This document shows, piece after piece, positions 15,100 to 21,561 of a stretch of DNA of 21,561 nt. Under the pieces are notes generated by a model, which saw only the letters and a program-made list of their open reading frames with translations, had not been told where the DNA came from and did no database searches. The position numbers were made by a program, and so were the translations under genes. Position 1 is the stretch's first letter, and each line of letters begins with the position of its first letter. Source of the DNA: Bacteroidota bacterium (GTDB taxonomy: Bacteria; Bacteroidota; Bacteroidia; Sphingobacteriales; Sphingobacteriaceae). The stretch is from NCBI GenBank assembly GCA_013288465.1, contig JABDBT010000035.1:1-21561 (forward strand). The letters are read 5' to 3'.

Positions 15100-16099
15100 A
15101 AAACACCATCCTCGCCATTGGCGCTATATTCTGCTCCGCAAATTCGCCTTTTAAAAATTTATAGTGTCCTGCAATGGCAATCATGGCGGCGTTATCAGTA
15201 CAATATTGCATTTGAGGTATAAAACAGTTCCAGCCGTTTTTTTCGCCCAATTGTAGTAAGCCCTGCCGCAAACCTGTATTGGCAGATACGCCACCGGCCA
15301 AAGCAATGTCCTTAATACCATATTCCTGTGCAGCTTTGCTTAGCTTGTTTAACAATATGGTAACTATCCGCTTTTCAACCGATGCACAAATATCATTTAA
15401 ATTTTCGGCAATAAAGTTGGGGTTGGCAGCTACATTATCTCGTATAAAATAGAGTATGAATGTTTTTAACCCGCTAAAGCTAAAGTTAAAACCGGGTATC
15501 TGCGGCTCGGGGAATTTATAGGCATCTGGGTTGCCCAAACGCGCGTGTTTATCAATAAGCGGTCCGCCGGGATAAGGCAGGCCCAGTATTTTGCTGGTCT
15601 TGTCCATGGCTTCACCGGCGGCATCGTCCATGGTTTGGCCCACAATTTCCATATCAAAATAATCTTTCACCAATACAATTTGCGTGTGTCCGCCCGATAC
15701 CGTTAAACATAAAAACGGAAATGAAGGCTTTTTTTCGGCAATAAAATGGGCCAGTATATGCGCCTGCATGTGGTTAATATCAATAATAGGCAGGCTTTTT
15801 GCTAATGCAAATGACTTGGCAAAGGATACACCAACCAATAGTGAGCCCAAAAGACCGGGGCCGCGCGTAAAAGCTACAGCATCCACATCATTTTTGCTTA
15901 CTTTTGCGTTCAATAGTGCTTGTTGTACGGCAGGAACAATATTTTGCTGATGAACCCTTGAGGCCAACTCAGGGACAACGCCCCCGTAAGCCTGGTGAAT
16001 GGTTTGATTAGCAATAACATTGCTCAATATCACCCCATCAACACAAACAGCGGCGGAGGTATCATCACATGAAGATTCGATTCCTAAAATTACAGGCAC
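15098..16099 (-). CDS. tsaD: tRNA N6-adenosine threonylcarbamoyltransferase TsaD
   Basis: Transfers the threonylcarbamoyl group to A37 of ANN-decoding tRNAs (t6A), working with TsaB/TsaE in bacteria; 333 aa, usual length. Motifs: N-terminal ASKHA phosphate loop ILGIESSCDDTSAAV (4-18), the metal-binding pair His110/His114 in INHMQAH, the nucleotide loop LTVSGGHTQ (132-140), LAGGVSANTGLR in the C-terminal half, and CTDNAAMIA near the end. The start is a GTG at 16099; no in-frame ATG fits the conserved N-terminus better. It is divergent from tamB, with a repeat element filling the spacer, and both its ends touch repeats made of the same words. Confidence 0.97.
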   Translation of the reverse strand: MPVILGIESSCDDTSAAVCVDGVILSNVIANQTIHQAYGGVVPELASRVHQQNIVPAVQQALLNAKVSKNDVDAVAFTRGPGLLGSLLVGVSFAKSFALAKSLPIIDINHMQAHILAHFIAEKKPSFPFLCLTVSGGHTQIVLVKDYFDMEIVGQTMDDAAGEAMDKTSKILGLPYPGGPLIDKHARLGNPDAYKFPEPQIPGFNFSFSGLKTFILYFIRDNVAANPNFIAENLNDICASVEKRIVTILLNKLSKAAQEYGIKDIALAGGVSANTGLRQGLLQLGEKNGWNCFIPQMQYCTDNAAMIAIAGHYKFLKGEFAEQNIAPMARMVF

Positions 16100-16107
16100 A
16101 GGACAGA

Positions 16108-16198
16108 TTAATTAGTGAATGAGTGAATTATTGAATGAATGAGTTGCAGCATGTTCAAAACATTCGCTAATTCACTCATTCAATAATTCACTAATTAA
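16108..16198. repeat. Inverted AGTGAATK-unit element between tsaD and tamB
   Basis: The arms at 16108-16143 and 16161-16198 share a perfect 13-base outer stem (TTAATTAGTGAAT). Inside, the same 8-base words (GAGTGAAT, TATTGAAT, AGTGAATT) occur in different order on the two sides, as if units had been shuffled. The loop is 17 bases. The right arm supplies the TAA (16192-16194) that closes the tamB frame upstream. Eight bases separate the element from the tsaD start codon. Confidence 0.75.
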
Positions 16199-16245
16199 AC
16201 AGCAAAGTTATTAAAAAAGCGCTTAAAATATCTCTAAGTATTGTA

Positions 16246-19200
16246 TTGCTCATTGTAATGCTGTTTTGCATACTCATGTTGCTTTTTCAGTACAAGCCGG
16301 TGCAAACATGGGCGGCAAAAAAGGCGGCGGGTTATTTATCAAAAAAATTAAACACTAAAGTTTACATCACAGGTTTATATGTCGAGCCGTTTTCTTCGGT
16401 GGTTGTGGATAGTTTGTATGTTTTAGATAAACAAAAAGACACCTTACTTAATGTACCCAAACTAACAGTCGATTTGAACGGCTTTACACTTTTTTCGGGC
16501 ATACATAAAAAGGTTATTGATTTTAAATTGATCACATTGAACAATGGCTCCGTTTACCTCAAAAATGAAAAGGGCAATGTGAGCAACCTTCAGTTTATTC
16601 TCGATTATTTTAGCTCGACCGATACTACAAAAACAACCGGTAAGCCATGGAGCCTGGTTTTTGAAAAAACCGCCATCAATAACCTTCGTTTCCGCTATAA
16701 AGACCAAACCCGCAATGTGTTTACCAAGGCGGTAAATTTTGATGATATAGACGTTAAGAATTTCAGCGTGGTTGTACTAAACATGGATTTGAAAAACCAT
16801 TTGTTTAAGGGCAATATCCAAAACTTAACGCTGCGCGAAAAAAGTGGTTTTTATGTTAAAAACTTCTCGTCAAACGCCACGGTTGACAGCAACCAGATAC
16901 TGGTGCAAAACATGTTTATCCAAACGCCAAACTCAACATTGAAAGATTATTTCAGGATGCGCTTTAAGACGTTTAAGGACTTTGATGATTTTGAGAACAA
17001 AGTGCACATGGACGCCGCGTTTAAAACATCGCATATCTCATCAAAAGATATCGCTTATTTTACCACTTCATTAAAAAAAGTAAATTTTGAATTAGGTATT
17101 GACGGCCGCGTTAAAGGACCGGTTAACAGTTTAAACGCCACAAACCTGCTTATTACCGCCGGACAGGCTACTTATATTAAAGGCAATTTTAACCTGCGCG
17201 GTTTGCCCGACTGGGGCAATACCTTCCTGGAGTTGAAGTTTGACCAGATTGCCACCAACAAAAAAGATATTGATTACCTGTACAGCCATTTTTCGGGCAC
17301 GCCAAATGCCAAAGCGCCCGATGTAATTTCAAAATTCGGCAATATCAACTTTACGGGCAGGTTTTCGGGCCTGCAAAATGACTTTGTAGCGTATGGTACT
17401 TTTAAAACCAAACTGGGCCGTTTTGACCCGGATATTAATTTAAAAATAAACAAGGCCGGTATGCCCAGCTATAGCGGCAAAGTTGATGCTTATAACTTTG
17501 ACCTGGGCAGTTTAATTGATGAAAGCACTATTGGGCGCACTACTTTTAACGCCAGCATTAATGGCCATGGCGACGCGCTAAAAAACCTGGACGAGAAAAT
17601 AAACGCCCGCATCAAATATTTTGATTTTAAAAACTACAGCTATAATAACCTGCTTGTTGACGGCACTTTCGCAAAAAAAATAGCTGCCGCCAAAATCAGC
17701 ATTGATGATAAAAACATTAAACTCGACCTTGATGGCAGTATGGACCTTAACCCGGCCCTGCCTGTTTATGATTTTAAAGCAACCGTTAATGATGCCCAAC
17801 TGCATACTTTAAATTTACTGGATGATACTATTACCATCAGCTCCCGGCTAACAGCTAATTTCTCGGGCAATGATCTTAAAAACTTTGAGGGCAGTATTTT
17901 GCTTTCACCCACAAGGGTTATCGACCCCCGTAATAATTACCTGGTAGATTCGGTATATCTTACTGCAAGCGGAAAGGGCGATTCGAGGTCACTTTCTTTT
18001 ATATCAGATTTTGCCGATGGTGGTATAAAAGGCAGTTATGACCTGGCTACCCTGCCAGCGTATTTTAAAACTATTGTTAAAAAGTACGTTCCATCTTTAA
18101 AAATGGATATTGCTGAACCTAAGCCTCAAAATTTCGCGTTCAACTTAAAGCTTAAAAACTTAGACCCGGTAACCGCTATTTTTGCACCCGGCCTTAAAAT
18201 ACCCGACAGGGGAACCTTTGCGGGAAAATTCAATTCAAATGATAAAACCGCTACTTTAAACGGATACATAAAAACCATACAGTACGGAACAACTATTTTT
18301 CATGATTTTATCCTGGATGAAAGCACCAGTGAGGATAACTTAGGTGTAAATATTTCGCTGAGTAAGATAGACCTGACCGATAAGCTGTTTGTTAAAAATA
18401 TTGATATTACCAATTTCTTAAAAAGGGATAGTTTAAACTTCAACATAAAACTGGCTGATAAAGATGCCACCAACCAGCTCGACCTTTATGGATTAGTGAA
18501 ATTTGGGACCGATACAACGGCGCGTCTTAGCCTGCTGCCATCAGATGTAATATTGGAGCATCAAAACTGGCGTTTGCAGCAAAACACAAGGATACGTTTA
18601 TTGGATGGCAAAACACAGATATCGGGCTTTGAGCTATCCAATGGACTGCAAAAAGTGAGGATAGATGGACTGATATCTGATAACCCGGAGGATAAATTAA
18701 AGGTTACGTTTGATAAATTCAACATGCATACATTGGACCAATTGACTAAATCGGCAGATGTTTCGTTGAGTGGCGTGCTAAACGGGGATGTGCTGCTTAG
18801 CGGTATAACCAAGTCGCCGGGGGTTGACGCGCGTTTGGGTATCGATTCATTAAAATTGAATAAAACATTAGTGGGAAATGTTAAAATCGTATCCAGTCTG
18901 GGTAATGATCGTAAGGAAGCCGATGTAAAATTAAATATACTGAACCGTGGTTTAGAAACGCTGAATATTGGCGGCACTTACACTTTAGGCAAGGACGATG
19001 GCGATAAACTGGACTTTGATGTAAAAATGAACCAAACCGAAGCTATTATTTTTGAACCGTTTATTAAGGACCTGGTATCAAATATAAAAGGCACAGTTTC
19101 AACCAACCTGAAGCTAAGCGGCACAGCTTCAAACCCGCAGCTTAATGGTGATGTTACTTTAAATAACACAGGGGTAACCGTTAATTATTTAAAAACAGCT

Positions 19201-20703
19201 TATGTGGTTAATGATAAACTAAGCGTACATAATAGTGTAATAACACTTGATAAGATGACGCTGACAGATATACATGGCGGCAAAGGCATTGTTGACGGAA
19301 CGGTTGATTTAACCAACCTATCAAACCCTGATATTGAAGCAACACTTAATGCTACCAATTTAATGGCCTTAAATACCACCTTTAAGGACAATCATTTATA
19401 TTATGGTACCGCTTATAGTACCGGCCGTTTTAGCTTTAACGGACCTGTTGACAACATGAAAATTGATATTAAAGCCAGTACTGAAGCCGGCACTGTATTT
19501 AATATCCCGCTAAACACGTCAACAACGGTAAGCGATTATGACTTTATAAAATTTGTAAGCCATAACGATACCACGAAGTTTATTTCTAAGCCGAATGCTT
19601 TTAACGGGGTTACGCTTAATTTTGATTTAACGGTTGATGAAAAAACTACGGTAAAGATCACTACCGATTACGGCGTACTGGAAGGGTCAGGACAGGCGAA
19701 AAATTTAAGTTTGAAAATAAATAGCCTGGGCGACTTTGACATGTTCGGCAGCTTTCAAATCACATCGGGCACATTTGATTTTACCGCCAAAAACTTTATC
19801 AGTAAAAACTTTTTGGTTAACCAGGGCGGCACCATACGCTGGACTGGCAACCCTTCAAATGCCGAAATTAACCTAAATGCCATTTATGAGGTACGTACCA
19901 GTATAAAAAACTTATATACCGCGGCTGGATTATCGCCTGTTGAGGGTGATAAGCAAGTATTGGTACAGGCCGAACTGCTGATCAGTAAATCATTGATACA
20001 ACCTACCATTGATTTCGACTTTAATTTCCCCACAGATCCATCAATAAAGGATGATCTTGGGACTTACCTGGCCGATAATAACAACCGTAACCAGCAGGCA
20101 TTAAGCGTTATCGTTACCAGGAGTTTTTCGCCCGGAACAGGTGGAAATTTAACCAACCAGGTTATAGGTACAGCAAGTACCGCCGTAAGCGAATTTGCCT
20201 TTAATAAGTTGAACAGCTTTATTTCGCAATCAAATATTAAAAACTTTGACCTTAACATCCGCTCGTTTAATGATGCCAGTGCAACCTTTAAGTTGTTTCA
20301 CCAGCGTTTAATACTTAACGGCAACGTGTTTTCAAACACATTAAATAATACGGGCAATAGTTTAGGCAACGGAACGATCTTTAATGCTAACAACAATTTA
20401 CTAAGTAGCGGCTCAGGTAATTTAACCACTGATTTTGAGGGGCAATACCTTATAAAGAAAGATGCCAGCTTAACTGCCCGCTACTCGTACCGCGTTTTAA
20501 ACAGCACCACCTTAAATAGCATTAACACCTTGAACGCGCAATATGTAAACGGCCTTGGCCTGGTTTATCAGCGCGACTTTGATACTTTTGGCGAATTTTT
20601 AAGAAACTTCTTCAAAAAGGGTCCGGCTAAAAGTGCGCCGAAAAAAGATCTGCCTAATGCACCACCGTCACCAATAAACACTACCGAAAACGAAGATCAA
20701 TGA
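16246..20703 (+). CDS. tamB: TamB-like translocation/assembly module protein
   Basis: Very large envelope protein anchored in the inner membrane and spanning the periplasm; family role is outer-membrane assembly/lipid transport with a TamA/BamA partner. 1485 codons from TTG 16246. The N-terminal helix is [11 protein letters not shown], followed by the AsmA/TamB-type start [21 protein letters not shown] long repetitive beta-rich body follows. The conserved C-terminal TamB (DUF490) domain covers about 1080-1440, with [36 protein letters not shown] and a terminal RYSYR barrel-edge-like segment. A Pro/Ala/Lys-rich tail follows (about 1458-1485). The start is uncertain: the frame is open back to 16195 and encodes a basic SKVIKKALKI segment that suits the anchor, but has no ATG or GTG (ATT 16210 is the only plausible codon). 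Its last seven bases overlap the ribBA end. Confidence 0.93.
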   Translation: MLIVMLFCILMLLFQYKPVQTWAAKKAAGYLSKKLNTKVYITGLYVEPFSSVVVDSLYVLDKQKDTLLNVPKLTVDLNGFTLFSGIHKKVIDFKLITLNNGSVYLKNEKGNVSNLQFILDYFSSTDTTKTTGKPWSLVFEKTAINNLRFRYKDQTRNVFTKAVNFDDIDVKNFSVVVLNMDLKNHLFKGNIQNLTLREKSGFYVKNFSSNATVDSNQILVQNMFIQTPNSTLKDYFRMRFKTFKDFDDFENKVHMDAAFKTSHISSKDIAYFTTSLKKVNFELGIDGRVKGPVNSLNATNLLITAGQATYIKGNFNLRGLPDWGNTFLELKFDQIATNKKDIDYLYSHFSGTPNAKAPDVISKFGNINFTGRFSGLQNDFVAYGTFKTKLGRFDPDINLKINKAGMPSYSGKVDAYNFDLGSLIDESTIGRTTFNASINGHGDALKNLDEKINARIKYFDFKNYSYNNLLVDGTFAKKIAAAKISIDDKNIKLDLDGSMDLNPALPVYDFKATVNDAQLHTLNLLDDTITISSRLTANFSGNDLKNFEGSILLSPTRVIDPRNNYLVDSVYLTASGKGDSRSLSFISDFADGGIKGSYDLATLPAYFKTIVKKYVPSLKMDIAEPKPQNFAFNLKLKNLDPVTAIFAPGLKIPDRGTFAGKFNSNDKTATLNGYIKTIQYGTTIFHDFILDESTSEDNLGVNISLSKIDLTDKLFVKNIDITNFLKRDSLNFNIKLADKDATNQLDLYGLVKFGTDTTARLSLLPSDVILEHQNWRLQQNTRIRLLDGKTQISGFELSNGLQKVRIDGLISDNPEDKLKVTFDKFNMHTLDQLTKSADVSLSGVLNGDVLLSGITKSPGVDARLGIDSLKLNKTLVGNVKIVSSLGNDRKEADVKLNILNRGLETLNIGGTYTLGKDDGDKLDFDVKMNQTEAIIFEPFIKDLVSNIKGTVSTNLKLSGTASNPQLNGDVTLNNTGVTVNYLKTAYVVNDKLSVHNSVITLDKMTLTDIHGGKGIVDGTVDLTNLSNPDIEATLNATNLMALNTTFKDNHLYYGTAYSTGRFSFNGPVDNMKIDIKASTEAGTVFNIPLNTSTTVSDYDFIKFVSHNDTTKFISKPNAFNGVTLNFDLTVDEKTTVKITTDYGVLEGSGQAKNLSLKINSLGDFDMFGSFQITSGTFDFTAKNFISKNFLVNQGGTIRWTGNPSNAEINLNAIYEVRTSIKNLYTAAGLSPVEGDKQVLVQAELLISKSLIQPTIDFDFNFPTDPSIKDDLGTYLADNNNRNQQALSVIVTRSFSPGTGGNLTNQVIGTASTAVSEFAFNKLNSFISQSNIKNFDLNIRSFNDASATFKLFHQRLILNGNVFSNTLNNTGNSLGNGTIFNANNNLLSSGSGNLTTDFEGQYLIKKDASLTARYSYRVLNSTTLNSINTLNAQYVNGLGLVYQRDFDTFGEFLRNFFKKGPAKSAPKKDLPNAPPSPINTTENEDQ

Positions 20704-21561
20704 TCTTTCAATATGGCGTGGTTCATTTTATCGCGCTTGGTTTTTAGGTAGTTTTCGTTGTGCGGGTTGGGGGCTATTTCAATAGGCACATTTTCTACCA
20801 CTTCTAACCCGTACCCAATTAGCCCGGCACGTTTTTTAGGGTTGTTAGTCATTAACCGCATTTTTGATATGCCCAGGCTGCGCAGTATTTGCGCGCCCAC
20901 GCCATAATCGCGCTGATCCATTTTAAAACCTAATTCGATATTAGCTTCAACGGTATCAAAGCCATTCTCCTGCAAATTATATGCTTTTAGTTTATTCACC
21001 AGCCCAATACCGCGGCCTTCCTGGTTCATATAAACCAAAACGCCTTTACCTACTTTATTGATCATGGCCATGGCCCGGTGTAGCTGTGGCCCGCAATCGC
21101 ACCTGCACGACCCAAAAATATCGCCGGTTACACATGAACTATGCACCCGCACTAAAACAGGCTCACCGGGCTCCCAGGTACCTTTAACGAGGGCCAGGTG
21201 GTTTTCGCCTGTGTTTACCTGTGTGTAGGCTATCATTTCAAAATCGCCCCACTCGGTAGGCAATTTTACAGACACTTCCTTTTTTATCAGGCTTTCGGTG
21301 TTCAGGCGGTAGGCTATCAGGTCTTTGATAGAAACTATCTTCATATCAAACTCTTTAGCCATTGCTAAAAGATCGGGAAGCCTGGCCATATCGCCATCTT
21401 CTTTCATGATCTCACATATCACACCGGCGGGTTCAAAACCGGCCATAACAGCCAGGTCAATTGTAGCTTCGGTATGCCCGGCCCGGCGCAGCACGCCGCC
21501 ATTTTTGGCTATAAGCGGAAAAATATGCCCCGGCCTGCCCAAATCTTTTGGGGTGGTAGCC
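20697..21561 (-). CDS. ribBA: RibBA: DHBP synthase / GTP cyclohydrolase II (partial)
   Basis: Bifunctional entry enzyme of riboflavin synthesis. The start lies beyond the right edge; visible residues begin [16 protein letters not shown], the end of the RibB half (3,4-dihydroxy-2-butanone-4-phosphate synthase), which continues with [18 protein letters not shown] and [13 protein letters not shown]. An apparent TTG start at 21542 is internal. The RibA half has the zinc site in [15 protein letters not shown], the catalytic segment [20 protein letters not shown], the substrate segment [17 protein letters not shown] and [20 protein letters not shown]. All key residues in view are present, so both halves look active. 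It converges on tamB with a 7-base overlap; the shared end lies in a palindrome AAGATCA-A-TGATCTT (20693-20707). No riboswitch can be judged because the 5' side is outside the window. Confidence 0.96.
   Translation of the reverse strand, partial: ATTPKDLGRPGHIFPLIAKNGGVLRRAGHTEATIDLAVMAGFEPAGVICEIMKEDGDMARLPDLLAMAKEFDMKIVSIKDLIAYRLNTESLIKKEVSVKLPTEWGDFEMIAYTQVNTGENHLALVKGTWEPGEPVLVRVHSSCVTGDIFGSCRCDCGPQLHRAMAMINKVGKGVLVYMNQEGRGIGLVNKLKAYNLQENGFDTVEANIELGFKMDQRDYGVGAQILRSLGISKMRLMTNNPKKRAGLIGYGLEVVENVPIEIAPNPHNENYLKTKRDKMNHAILKDH

Overview
The window looks like chromosome of a Bacteroidota member, most likely family Sphingobacteriaceae (a Mucilaginibacter- or Pedobacter-like genome). Support comes from the GLPGLI-family protein paired with a large TonB-receptor-like beta-barrel protein, an AIM6-like secreted phosphodiesterase, a 1.48-kb-codon TamB of the Bacteroidota type, a fused RibBA, A/T-rich leaders without Shine-Dalgarno sites, and a TAnnTTTG-type -7 box before recA. 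It is mainly a housekeeping region with accessory pieces between the core genes. I see no prophage, integrase, transposase, CRISPR array, tRNA or rRNA.

Layout: 1-369, no supported gene. 370-5443, envelope block: a secreted phosphodiesterase (+), a two-gene GLPGLI / outer-membrane beta-barrel unit (-) and a divergent VOC-fold protein (+). 5444-12765, mostly genome maintenance: uvrA (-), an orphan ECF sigma factor (+), a small conserved-looking protein with a strong terminator, a ParE/RelE-type toxin-antitoxin pair, nth (endonuclease III) and recA. 12766-15007, accessory patch: an unknown secreted protein, a gamma-glutamylcyclotransferase-fold protein, a membrane-protein gene broken by one stop codon (14137-14556, -), and two tandem paralogous two-helix mini-membrane proteins (14676-14843 and 14846-15007, -). 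15098-21561, core again: tsaD (-), divergent tamB (+) and convergent ribBA (-, running off the right end).

The most unusual content is in the spacers. At least six hold elements made of two facing arms, or a single arm, of 7-8 bp tandem units. Several start within a few bases of, or inside, the stop codon of the neighbouring gene (uvrA, ECF sigma factor, nth, tsaD). Each element has its own word, such as CCATGGTC-like, TAATCTY-like, TTGATT-like or AGTGAATK-like. One member with the same 7-bp unit and layout as the element in the uvrA leader sits in frame inside the uvrA coding region (7893-7977). It encodes about 28 extra residues in the presumed UvrB-binding domain. A second family (core TCTGAACC...TTTTTAGGATT) occurs three times between 12764 and 14672, and two copies bracket an unknown secreted-protein gene in inverted orientation.

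Functionally the genes act in nucleotide excision repair (uvrA), base excision repair (nth), recombination (recA), tRNA t6A synthesis (tsaD), envelope biogenesis (tamB, beta-barrel/GLPGLI pair) and riboflavin synthesis (ribBA). All family assignments rest on motifs read by eye; no database search was run.
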